Part shown: in pieces, positions 42,131 through 49,313 of the stretch
Layout: each line of letters opens with the position of its first letter
Position numbering within the stretch: position 1 is the first letter of the stretch
From: Streptomyces sp. 1222.5
GTDB taxonomy: Bacteria > Actinomycetota > Actinomycetes > Streptomycetales > Streptomycetaceae
Assembly (NCBI RefSeq): GCF_900105245.1
Contig: NZ_FNSZ01000001.1
Coordinates: 4,092,001-4,156,000, forward strand
Direction of reading: 5' to 3'
DNA length: 64,000 bases
The notes under the pieces: model-generated
Told to the model about the DNA's origin: nothing
The model's database searches: none
Seen by the model: the letters and a program-made list of their open reading frames with translations, nothing else
Program-made: the position numbers and the translations under genes

Positions 42131-42691
42131 TCAGTTGTTGTTCTTCATGGTGGAGCCGGTTCCTCCCGGCTCCTTCGGAGCCCAGCTGGGAGCTTGGGTG
42201 GCGTCCTTGAAATCGGTCGACTTCATCAAAATCCGCCAGTCCTCCTTGCCCGCATCGCCGTCGAGCCGAACGGTGAACTCTTTGAACTGGTGGGTGCCAT
42301 GGAAGTACAGGACAACGACTTGGCGTTCTGAACCGTCGTTATAGAAATCGCCTGTCACTTTGCCGCGGGCGCCGGCTCCGAAGCCCTTGATCCAGTTCTC
42401 GGCGGTCTTTTGGGCTACCGCATCGCTGCTGTCGCTGGTCGCCAGCTTGCGGAGCTCAGCCGTCTTGCCGTCGGCGATGTCCCACACGAGCTCTTGCATC
42501 ACCAGCAACGAGCCGGTGGAGGGGTAGCCGACCACGTGCAACGGCTCGTGGTCGGCGTACGCCTGCTCGTAGGACGCGCCCGGCCCTCTGGCATCAGCAG
42601 AGCTGCTGCCGAGAAGAGCACATCCAGACGTCAGCAACACTGCTGCTGCCATCCATCCGGCCGCTGCATGGCTCTGCTTGAACCAGGGCAT
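42131..42691 (-). CDS. Lipoprotein of unknown function, passenger of element A
   Basis: The 186-aa product has a lipobox LLTSGC (Cys about residue 24). The mature part is an alpha/beta fold with VMQELVWDIADGKTAELRKL, then GAGARGKVTGDFYNDGSERQ and a strand VVVLYFHGTHQFKEFTVRLD. This resembles small secreted lipoproteins coded beside amidase genes. It is 16 bp downstream of the secreted amidase gene on the same strand, so the two form an operon. Confidence 0.75.
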   Translation of the reverse strand: MPWFKQSHAAAGWMAAAVLLTSGCALLGSSSADARGPGASYEQAYADHEPLHVVGYPSTGSLLVMQELVWDIADGKTAELRKLATSDSSDAVAQKTAENWIKGFGAGARGKVTGDFYNDGSERQVVVLYFHGTHQFKEFTVRLDGDAGKEDWRILMKSTDFKDATQAPSWAPKEPGGTGSTMKNNN

Positions 42692-42707
42692 CTCACGTTC
42701 CTTGCTA

Positions 42708-43598
42708 TTAGCGGGTCTTGGGCCTGACGATCGTGACCTTCTCGATCGGGTTCGAGGTGTGACTGTACCGATTGATCACTTCGTGGAGAGTGGTCTGGTT
42801 CTTCAGGCCATGCTGCACGATCCCCGCGTGCCCCTGCACCATGGAGTAGACGATCGCCACGTGGTTGTAAACCCTCTCCTTCTTCCACTTGAAGAAGACG
42901 AGATCCCCCACCTTGGCGTTGTACTCGTGCGGTTGGATCGCGCCGTTCCGCCACTTGGTCACATGCCGCCGGAGGTAGTCCGCGCTCGTCCAACTCCAGC
43001 TCTTGCCAAACCCGTACCTACCCTGCCACCAAGCGTTATCTGCCTTGCGGCCGCCGGGGCGCATCTTCATCCCGCCCCCGTGGTACAGAGCCTTCGAGAC
43101 GAAGTTGGCGCAGTCCGTCCTGTACTCCCACCGAGTGTCCAGGTTGTTCCACGCCCAGTTGGCCGTTCCGTCGCCGCTGATTGCTGCGGCTGCGGCTGCC
43201 GAATCTGCCGAATCTGGCGACGTGGACGCCGGGTCGGCGTCAGGGCGATAGATGCCTTCATCGACGAGCGGCTGCGGCTCCTCCTCCTGGTCGGCGGGGA
43301 TCTTGCCGTTTGCATCAGGAAGGTGCGGATCGGCTGAAGGGGCGGGCCACCCTCTTGAGGTCCACACGGAGTCGGCGACCGCTGCGGAGGTGTTGTCGCC
43401 AACGTCTGTGGAGGCGTCGTCGGCAGCGCTTATAGAGGCGTCGTCGGCCGCGCTTATGGAGGCGTTCGCTGTTTCTGTAATGGCTCCGGTGGCGTCGGGA
43501 ACGTCTGTGGAGGCGTGCGCTGTTCCTGTGACGGCGCCGGCGGCGGTGAGGGCAAGCACTGCTGCGCCGGTGATCGTACGGCCGAGCTTGTTGCGCAA
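42708..43598 (-). CDS. Secreted amidase-domain protein (amidase_6 type)
   Basis: The 296-aa product starts at TTG 43598, with GGGGAAGGA 9 bp upstream, and has a signal peptide (GRTITGAAVLALTAAGAVTG, cleavage after TAHA). Next comes a low-complexity tract with ISAADDAS repeats. The C-terminal amidase domain (about 140-290) carries the catalytic Cys in RTDCANFVSKALYHGG and His in NHVAIVYSMVQG. Such proteins are NlpC/CHAP-like and may cut peptidoglycan or peptides. It probably acts outside the cell with the adjacent lipoprotein. Confidence 0.8.
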   Translation of the reverse strand: MRNKLGRTITGAAVLALTAAGAVTGTAHASTDVPDATGAITETANASISAADDASISAADDASTDVGDNTSAAVADSVWTSRGWPAPSADPHLPDANGKIPADQEEEPQPLVDEGIYRPDADPASTSPDSADSAAAAAAISGDGTANWAWNNLDTRWEYRTDCANFVSKALYHGGGMKMRPGGRKADNAWWQGRYGFGKSWSWTSADYLRRHVTKWRNGAIQPHEYNAKVGDLVFFKWKKERVYNHVAIVYSMVQGHAGIVQHGLKNQTTLHEVINRYSHTSNPIEKVTIVRPKTR

Positions 43599-43816
43599 GA
43601 GTCGGGTTCCTTCCCCCTGTGATGGGTCCCGGCCGCCCGTTGGTCGGATCGGTGCGGCTTTCGGGTCACGTTGGCTATGAGGATGGAGAGACGGATGCGC
43701 AGGTTCCCAATTGGCCGGTTTCGAGCGGCAGCCGAGCCGGAGCACCTGGGTGAAAGGCGGAGGCGTCACCTCTCCTCAGCAGGTGGGGTGACGCCTCGTA
43801 GCCGCAGGTGGGCTTG

Positions 43817-44250
43817 CTACTCCTGAGCAGCTTCAAGGGCACGCTGGATGTGCTCGTTCGCGCGTTGCTGGCTGCGGTGAAACGCCTTCGCGTAGAAGCG
43901 GAAGAGGACAGCGATGCTGTGGCCTGCTCGGCGTGCGACTTCTGCCGGGAGACACCAGACTCAAGCCAGAGCGAGACGCCCGCGTGCCGCAGGGAGTACG
44001 GCAGGTCAGACAGAGGGGAGGCCGCTTCAGATTCGGTCCGCACGGCGAGTCGAGCAGCCTTCCAAGCCTCCCCGTAACCTCCCCGTACTCCTTGGACAGC
44101 AGGCCGCCGCCCTGGGCTGCACGGAACAGCCGGCCGTCTTCAGTGGTACCGAACTCCTTGATGTGCCCGCGGACCAGGCGCACGAGGACGGGGGGAATCG
44201 GCACAGGCCGGGTCGCCTTGCGCGCCCGCTTCTTCAGGCCGCACGTGTCG
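43817..44250 (-). pseudogene. C-terminal fragment of a tyrosine integrase, two frameshifts
   Basis: On the minus strand the fragment reads KKRARKATRPVPIPPVLVRL, EFGTTEDGRLFRAAQGGGLL, DLPYSLRHAGVSLWLESGV and GHSIAVLFRFYAKAFHRSQQ, in three frames. An 11-nt tandem duplication near 44066-44087 and a 1-nt loss near 43950 break it. Restored, it has the HxxR and the Tyr of the catalytic domain. It is unlike element A's own integrase and belongs to the group widespread in Streptomyces. The N-terminal half is absent. Confidence 0.85.
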
Positions 44251-44443
44251 AACGACTCGCCCGTGTCGCACTCCTACACCTCAGTCTCGGTGCCGACCGC
44301 CGAGGACCAACCCGCCCGCACCTTCCGCTGGGGCACCCAGCTCGACGTCCGCCCCGTAAAGGCATTCGGTGACGGCTCCGACATCACCGAACAGGCCGTC
44401 GCCTCCTACGTCGCCAAGTACGCCACCAACAGCGCGAGGAAGT
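44251..44443 (+). pseudogene. Fragment of RepSA-like replication initiator
   Basis: The plus-strand frame reads PARTFRWGTQLDVRPV and then ITEQAVASYVAKYATNSARK, similar to the pSAM2-type rolling-circle initiator RepSA (YxAKYAT-type catalytic region). Both ends are missing. Its frame runs on into the integrase start at 44453 by a deletion joint. It shows that element A was once an AICE. Confidence 0.6.
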
Positions 44444-44452
44444 GGCCGCCTG

Positions 44453-45250
44453 ATGGCTGGACATATCCAAGACCGCTGGTACAACACCGAGACGGGTCCG
44501 GATGGAATGACCCACCGGACCAAGACAGAGCGACATGGCTCGGGCATGCGCTACCGGGCGCGGTACGTCGGTCCCGACGGCACCGAGAAGTCCAAAAGCT
44601 TCCCCGACCGACAGAAGCGGCTTGCTGATCAATGGTTGGCGCACGTCGAAGCGGACATGGCGCGCGGGCAGTACATCGACCCGCGCGCGGCCCGGATCAC
44701 CTTCCAGCAGTACGCCGAGCGGTGGGTCGCCACGCAGGGGGCCGACCCGAACACGCAAGCCTCGATGGAGTCGCAGTTACGGCTACACGCCTTCCCCTAT
44801 CTCGGCTCGCGTCCACTCGGCTCCTTCCGGCCGGCGCACATCCGCGACTGGGTGCGGCAACTCCAGGACAACGGCGTCCGTGGGTCGTACGCCCGGACCA
44901 TCTACTCCAACGTGCGGGCGGCGCTCAGCGCGGCAGTGGACGACGGCCATCTCCCGCGCAACCCCTGCGCCGCCCGGTCGGTCCGACCGCCGACCGTCGA
45001 CAACAAGCGCGTCGCGCCCCGGACGCCCGAGCGAGTCTTCGCCGTCCGGGCCGCCATGCCCGAGCGCTTCCAAGCCATGGTCGACCTGGGCGGCGGCTGC
45101 GGGCTCCGTCAGGGCGAGACCTTGGCGTGGCCGTCGACGCGATCGACTTCACCTCGGACATGCTCCACGTGGTCCAGCAACTGAAGCTGAGCCGCAGCAA
45201 GGCCGTGTTCGCCCCGCCGAAGGGCGGCAAGCTTCGGGACGTCCCGCTAG
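44453..45250 (+). pseudogene. Truncated tyrosine integrase of element A
   Basis: The start MAGHIQDRWYNTETGPDGMT is closely similar to the integrase of element B (53579), with which it shares ASMESQLRLHAFP and the order of domains. The frame is lost at about 45120, where one T is missing (GAGACC for GAGATCC), and it resumes as IDFTSDMLHVVQQLKLSRSK. After LRDVPL at about 45250 unrelated low-GC DNA begins. The HxxR and Tyr residues are absent, so it is inactive. Confidence 0.9.
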
Positions 45251-45660
45251 CAACTTTGCTTGGAAGTAGATCTCCATTACGTGATTCGCGTTACGGATTC
45301 AGTTTCACAGTTCCAAATTACGCATCACGTTTTCGTCTAGACGATTACGCCTTCCGAATCTCGTTTCACATTTCGTGAACCCGAATCTCTTCCGAATGAG
45401 ATTTCGCGGCAAAGTTCCGCACCGCATCGCTTCCGACATCCACGCTCCCGAGTGTGGCGGCAAGCTCGCTGCCAAGACGGCAAGGCCTAGCGCAGCCTTG
45501 GGCGGGGTGCTTGAAGTTGATGCCTACGCGAGCACTCGCAGGTATCAGAGTGGACCCAACACCCGATACTCCTCGCCGATTAATAGGGTAGATATAACGC
45601 CCTGAGCTGAGGCTTTTTGTCAACTGCCTGACGGGGTGTATGTTCCTCCTACCCAAATAG
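45251..45660. other. Low-GC insertion after truncated integrase
   Basis: This 410-bp stretch is far richer in A and T than anything else in the window, with short repeats such as ATTACG, TTCACA, CGAATCTC and GTTTC between 45270 and 45420. No coding frame is convincing. It replaces the integrase C-terminus, so it marks a recombination or insertion joint with foreign DNA. Confidence 0.7.
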
Positions 45661-45662
45661 CG

Positions 45663-45692
45663 GAGAGGCCGCCCGTGCAGGGGCGGCCTCTC
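45663..45692. terminator. Hairpin terminator in element A
   Basis: GAGAGGCCGCCC and GGGCGGCCTCTC form a 12-bp stem with a short loop, followed by CTTTCC. Confidence 0.8.
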
Positions 45693-45721
45693 CTTTCCAT
45701 GGGATCGGTTATTGCCTAGAG

Positions 45722-45922
45722 ATGGAGCAACACATGACCCACATGGAGAAGGCCATGGTGCCACGCCGAGGCGTCCGCATCGACCTCACCCTCCGCCCCC
45801 TGCCGTCCCCGCTCATTGGTCTCGGCGGCGCTTGGCTGGGCATCCGGTCCGGTGCTGACGTAGCCGTCGTTGCCTTGGCGGCACTCCTCGTCGCGGTCCG
45901 CGTGAGCATCCGCCGCATCTGA
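45722..45922 (+). CDS. Small membrane protein of element A
   Basis: The 66-aa product has a basic N-terminal half and two short hydrophobic segments (PLIGLGGAWLGIRSG and DVAVVALAALLVAVRV). It resembles small Spd-type or mobile-element proteins of AICEs in size and layout; identity to a named family is not claimed. A strong hairpin follows at 45954. Confidence 0.6.
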   Translation: MEQHMTHMEKAMVPRRGVRIDLTLRPLPSPLIGLGGAWLGIRSGADVAVVALAALLVAVRVSIRRI

Positions 45923-45925
45923 GCC

Positions 45926-45948
45926 CGACGGCCCAGACACGGCCCCAG
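45926..45948. repeat. Arm-like repeats, right end of element A
   Basis: CGACGGCCCAG and ACGGCCCCAG recur at 45926 and 45939. The left end of the element has GGACGGCCCAG twice in tandem (40443-40464). Confidence 0.45.
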
Positions 45949-45953
45949 ACACA

Positions 45954-45998
45954 GAAGAGCCCCCTCCTGGCAGCAAAACCGCAGGTAGGGGGCTTCTT
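45954..45998. terminator. Hairpin terminator next to att core 2
   Basis: GAAGAGCCCCCTCCTG pairs with CAGG-AGGGGGCTTCTTC. It lies just before att core 2. Confidence 0.75.
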
Positions 45999-46010
45999 CG
46001 GTCTGGGTTA

Positions 46011-46026
46011 CTTCTTCTTGCCCTGG
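46011..46026. repeat. att core copy 2 (junction of elements A and B)
   Basis: CTTCTTCTTGCCCTGG, identical to copies 1 and 3. On the minus strand it is preceded by codons for VET and followed by a TAA stop, so it keeps a gpmA-like C-terminus. Confidence 0.9.
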
Positions 46027-46134
46027 GTTTCGACCGCCCGCATTTTGGCCCTGATCAACGGGGCGTGCACCGCAACTGACCTGTGGTCGGTCGGTTGTTG
46101 GTGGTCGTTGTCTGTCGTTCCTTGTTGACCTCGG

Positions 46135-46154
46135 AGGTTCCAGACAGGTTCCGG
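46135..46154. repeat. Integrase arm-type repeats, left end of element B
   Basis: AGGTTCCAGACAGGTTCCGG holds two AGGTTCC units 11 bp apart. The right end has the same pair at 54814-54832 with one base change. Confidence 0.7.
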
Positions 46155-46166
46155 CTTCCCGACTGC

Positions 46167-46400
46167 TCAGATATCTGTCTGAGCAGCCTGGTATGCCTCG
46201 TATTGAGTCCAGGCACGTTCGAGCGTCTCGATAGCCGCGTCGATGGCGCCGCGCTCTTCGAGGTAGTCAAGCTGGCCCTGCCTTCCCTTGCGTGAGGGCC
46301 AGTCGGGGTCAGCGGAGACGTCCCGCGCGAGATCCCCTATGGCATTGCGCTGATCGGCGTGGGTCTTCGACCATGCGGTGAAGCTCTTCGGCTTGGGCAT
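46167..46400 (-). CDS. YozE-like (SAM-like fold) small protein
   Basis: The 77-aa product (MPKPKSFTAWSKTHADQRNA, ending AAQTDI) has a YozE SAM-like pattern: FxxWLxxQ-type start, IGDLARDVSADPDWP and a following basic helix with LDYLEERGAIDAAIETLERA. The fold is known from Bacillus YozE and from many mobile elements; its role is not known. It is the leftmost gene of element B and reads toward attL. Confidence 0.8.
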   Translation of the reverse strand: MPKPKSFTAWSKTHADQRNAIGDLARDVSADPDWPSRKGRQGQLDYLEERGAIDAAIETLERAWTQYEAYQAAQTDI

Positions 46401-46450
46401 ATCAGCATCCTTCCGCCGCCGTGTCTGGGCTAACCCACGGGCCTGGTCCG

Positions 46451-46557
46451 CTTGTCGCTTGTCTTGTCGCTTGTCGGCTCGCAGGTCAAAGCCCGTTCCG
46501 GGCCATCCCGCAGTGCGGCCCTCTCTCTTCACGACAAGCGACAAGACAAGCGACAAG
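46451..46557. repeat. 26-bp inverted repeat made of CGACAAG units
   Basis: The left arm 46451-46476 reads CTTGTCGCTTGTCTTGTCGC then TTGTCG; the right arm 46532-46557 is its exact reverse complement. The spacer is 55 bp. Each arm holds three CGACAAG-like units, so it may be an iteron set. Confidence 0.85.
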
Positions 46558-46740
46558 GGCATCAGCGGTGCCGGCGCGCCCGGCGGAGGAAGGGCAAGAA
46601 CGAACGGCCTACGGCCGCGCGTCCCTTGGCAGCTCGCTGCGCTCGCGCGACGACCGCCGCCAGGGCAAAGGCCGTGGCGCTTCTCAGGGCGCCTAGACCC
46701 CAATCGGGCGGGATGGCGACCCGGCGTAATGACCGCGCGC

Positions 46741-46787
46741 ACAAGCAAGAGGAGCACGCCCCGCCCGGTGGTGCTCCTCTTGCTTGT
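46741..46787. terminator. Long hairpin, 17-bp perfect stem
   Basis: ACAAGCAAGAGGAGCAC at 46741 is the reverse complement of GTGCTCCTCTTGCTTGT at 46771. The loop is 13 nt. Its strength suggests a terminator or structural element. Confidence 0.8.
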
Positions 46788-47063
46788 GGACGCGAGGGCG
46801 GCAATCCAGGGGGCGGCCGACTCGCCCCCCGCCTGGAATGCCGTCCTGGGGACCCTCCAAGCGGCGGACGGCAGGCTTGGGTGAGCGTCGTCGGGCCTGT
46901 TCCGTTCTGCGCGGCTCACCTCGGCTCTTCAGTAGGGGACGGTCGTTCGTGCCGCGCCCCCTGAAGAGCCATCCTTCACTCTCTTACTAGAGAGTTGAGG
47001 GAAGATAGCGTCCGCAGCGTCCGCCGGCCATCACTCGTCCCGTCTGACCTGCACTGTTCCTGT

Positions 47064-47090
47064 GGACGCTGAACAAAATGTTTAGCGTCC
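47064..47090. promoter_or_regulatory. Near-perfect operator-like palindrome with GGACGCT ends
   Basis: GGACGCTGAACA, a 3-nt AAA centre, then TGTTTAGCGTCC. Eleven of twelve pairs match. It contains the AGCGTCC motif that recurs in the element, so it may be the binding site of an element regulator. Confidence 0.6.
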
Positions 47091-47358
47091 GCTAGTGTCC
47101 GCAGCGTCCGGTCACCCTCTGCCACTAGGAGCATGTTTCTGCAGGTCAGGGCCGCTCTTAAAAGAGGGAGGGGTGCGGACGCTGCGGACACTGAGCACTC
47201 CGGAATGCCGAAGAGACCACCCCTGGCGGACGGGGGTGGTCTCTTCGTCTGTCGCAACGAACTCGCCGGGAGCGCGCGACGGTGCTCGGGAGCTCCGACG
47301 GCCGTCGCGCGCGAGCGCAGCGAGCTGCCAAGGGTCGTGCGGCCGTAGGCCGTTCCTT

Positions 47359-48609
47359 CTATTGCTGGGGCAGAAAGCCGGGCGCCGCCTGTCCCAGCTC
47401 GTGCAAGTGAGCGAGGTAGCCCTGAGCGGCGGGCTCGGATGCGTACCGGCGCCGCACCTCGGCCGCCAACTCTCGACTCGTCATGATCAGCGATGGGACC
47501 GACCGGCGGTCCCCTTCGAGGGCGCGCTCCCCCATGATCAGTGCCTGCTCAAGGTCGCCCTCCCGCGCGGCTGTCACACCGAGCGTGACGCGTGCTTCCG
47601 CGTTGCGCATGGGTGAGCGCTCCATGCCGTCGAAGTCCGTCCCCGCCCGCAAAACTTCCTCGGCTAGCGTCCGGGCCAGCTTGTCCTCTCCGACCAGGCG
47701 GTAGCAGTCCATCGAGTAGAAGTCGAACTTCGCCGGGTCCACTACGAAGTGGTTGTCCAAGTTCTCTGGGTGCGGCATGCCTTCAAGCAGGTTGCGTCCC
47801 CTGTCGAGCGCCACCTCAACTCGCCGCCGGTCCCCGAGTCGGGCCCACGCCTTGGCCTCCTGCCCGGCAAGCTGCACGGCTACACCCTGATGCGCAGCCA
47901 GCTCGGTTCCGGCCTGCGCCGCCGCGATGACCCCGCGATAGTCCCCCGTGGTGAGCGCGAACCAGGCTCGCATCTCGTGCGCCCATCCGGCGATTTCCGC
48001 ATGGTCCGCCTCGGTTGCCAGCGATAGCGCCGCCTGCCGCGTCGACTCGGCAGCGTGCCGGGCGCCCGTGTCGTACTCCACGCACCCGACAAGGAGCGCG
48101 AGCCAGCCGGACAGGGCTAGCACCTCGCGGTGCTGCGAGAGCGTGAGGCTCTTCGAGTGCAGCTCTACAACGCGACGCAACCACTGTCGCCCCTCGATGA
48201 GGAGTTGTTCGCTCGGCATGAACGGGTACTCCGAGCAGAGCCGGTCCGTAGTGATCCGCAGCGCATCAAGCGTGGCCGCGTCAACGTCGGACCGGTTGAG
48301 GCGGCTCACGATCTCCAGCGTCTCCATACCGCTCGCGGCCAGGATTTCCTTGTCCCCATCCCGACGCGCCGGCGCGGGAAAAAGCGCGTGCGTCACGGTG
48401 CCGAACACCGCCGCGATGAGCGGCCGATAGAACTCGTTGGGGATCTGTCCAGACTCCCACCGCTTCCACTGCCGGATCAGGCTGTCATCTGCGGGGAGCT
48501 CTTCCTTCGCGTGGGCCCGGAGAGCTTTCACCGCGTCTCGCTGGGACCATTCGCGAGCCGCCCGCTCGGCCGCGATGCGTCGCGCCCACGCGGGCCTGTC
48601 GTCGCTCAT
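47359..48609 (-). CDS. XRE-type HTH regulator with TPR-like domain
   Basis: The 416-aa protein has an HTH region at about residues 12-75 (AREWSQRDAVKALRAHAKEE then DSLIRQWKRWESGQIP) and a helical TPR-like C-terminus (about 120-410) with repeated AALSLATEADHAEIAGWAHE and ARVTLGVTAAREGDLEQALI segments. This matches Streptomyces regulators that sense a peptide or protein through TPRs. It lies at the left end of the regulatory block, reading toward the non-coding region. It may control integration or the sigma operon. Confidence 0.85.
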   Translation of the reverse strand: MSDDRPAWARRIAAERAAREWSQRDAVKALRAHAKEELPADDSLIRQWKRWESGQIPNEFYRPLIAAVFGTVTHALFPAPARRDGDKEILAASGMETLEIVSRLNRSDVDAATLDALRITTDRLCSEYPFMPSEQLLIEGRQWLRRVVELHSKSLTLSQHREVLALSGWLALLVGCVEYDTGARHAAESTRQAALSLATEADHAEIAGWAHEMRAWFALTTGDYRGVIAAAQAGTELAAHQGVAVQLAGQEAKAWARLGDRRRVEVALDRGRNLLEGMPHPENLDNHFVVDPAKFDFYSMDCYRLVGEDKLARTLAEEVLRAGTDFDGMERSPMRNAEARVTLGVTAAREGDLEQALIMGERALEGDRRSVPSLIMTSRELAAEVRRRYASEPAAQGYLAHLHELGQAAPGFLPQQ

Positions 48610-48768
48610 ACGTCCTCCTCCGAGTGCCTACCCGCTGAGTCTTGCGCCTCGCCCCCGGGGACAGGGAAGGGGACACCGAGGTGACACCGGACATGTCCCC
48701 TGCTCACGCATCCGCCCCCTCAGTGTCACTTACGCCACACGCTCCGTTCCTCGCATGCTGGTTGCAGA

Positions 48769-49104
48769 TCACGCACCACCCACGGTGGAGCGCTCTTCGA
48801 GTGCTTCCACCCGTTCAGTCAACGCCTGAATCAGGGAGCGGATTTCATTGATCTCGTCGCGCACGTCGTTTTGCGGAGCGGTCCCGTCACCGACGAAGTT
48901 ACCGAGGTTCCCGGCCGATACGACTAGGCCCTCGGACCGGAGCATGGCCAGCCCGTTTTGGATGGTCTGGCTCGCGTACCCGAAGCGGTCGATCAGCTCT
49001 CGCTGTGACGGGAGCTTGTCACCGGGCTTCATCCGCTTGATGTCCTCGCGCAGCGCGTCCGCGACCTGCACCGCTTTGGGCTTGGGCCCTCCTGTGACAG
49101 TCAT
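48769..49104 (-). CDS. GntR-type winged-helix regulator with coiled-coil tail
   Basis: The 111-aa protein starts at ATG 49104. Residues about 8-75 form the GntR wHTH (VADALREDIKRMKPGDKLPS then QRELIDRFGYASQTIQNGLA), followed by a predicted coiled coil (NEIRSLIQALTERVEALEER). It has no effector-binding domain, so it is a short GntR like KorSA of AICEs. It is divergent from the sigma factor gene and should repress it through the CTAGTGCA repeats between them. Confidence 0.85.
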   Translation of the reverse strand: MTVTGGPKPKAVQVADALREDIKRMKPGDKLPSQRELIDRFGYASQTIQNGLAMLRSEGLVVSAGNLGNFVGDGTAPQNDVRDEINEIRSLIQALTERVEALEERSTVGGA

Positions 49105-49119
49105 GCCCTGAGCGTACCC

Positions 49120-49195
49120 ACCACAGCGAACTAGTGCACACCACTCCACGGGGGTTGTGCACCACAGCAGACTAGTGCAAGCTAGTCATCGAGCG
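49120..49195. promoter_or_regulatory. Operator region between GntR and sigma factor genes
   Basis: ACTAGTGCA occurs at about 49130 and 49171, TTGTGCACCAC near 49155, and GCAAGCTAGTC ends the cluster. These repeats lie between divergent genes and match the short CTAG-centred repeats bound by short GntR proteins in AICEs. They are probable autoregulatory operators. Confidence 0.6.
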
Positions 49196-49313
49196 GGCGC
49201 TCCCAGCAGGGAGCGATTTCCGCGAAAAGTCCTGGTCACGCCAGGAAAAGCAAGGAGCGGCCTCCACCGCCAAGCAGATAGCCGCTCCCTGACCCTCAAG
49301 GGGTACATCCATC

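Larger units (their letters stand above)
40321..46026. mobile_element. Element A: decayed AICE-like element at gpmA att site
   Basis: It lies between att core copies 1 and 2. It holds a broken integrase close to that of element B, a fragment of a RepSA-like initiator, a second unrelated integrase fragment and passenger genes (cold-shock-like, lipoprotein, secreted amidase, hypotheticals). Arm-like GGACGGCCCAG repeats lie near both ends (40443-40464 and 45926-45948). The integrase is truncated, so the element cannot move by itself. Confidence 0.8.
46602..47355. repeat. About 50-bp inverted repeat flanking a 650-bp segment
   Basis: 46602-46652 and 47303-47355 are inverted copies of the same ~50-bp sequence (core CTTGGCAGCTCGCTGCGCTC) with about four differences. 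Inverted ends around a gene-free segment could be a small relic element or a recombination substrate. Confidence 0.8.
46401..47358. other. Structured non-coding region of element B (left)
   Basis: No convincing gene lies in these 958 bp. They hold a 26-bp perfect inverted repeat of CGACAAG units (46451-46476 with 46532-46557), a 17-bp-stem hairpin (46741-46787), the AGCGTCCGC motif (47007, 47064-47110, 47174), a GAAGAGACCACCCC hairpin (47210-47246) and a near-perfect 50-bp inverted repeat (46602-46652 with 47303-47355). It may be a replication or control region. Confidence 0.75.

Noticed and set aside
46378..46990. Several plus-strand frames in the gene-free part of element B
   Set aside because: They cross hairpins and inverted repeats, lack ribosome-binding sites and have Arg/Pro/Ser-rich translations.
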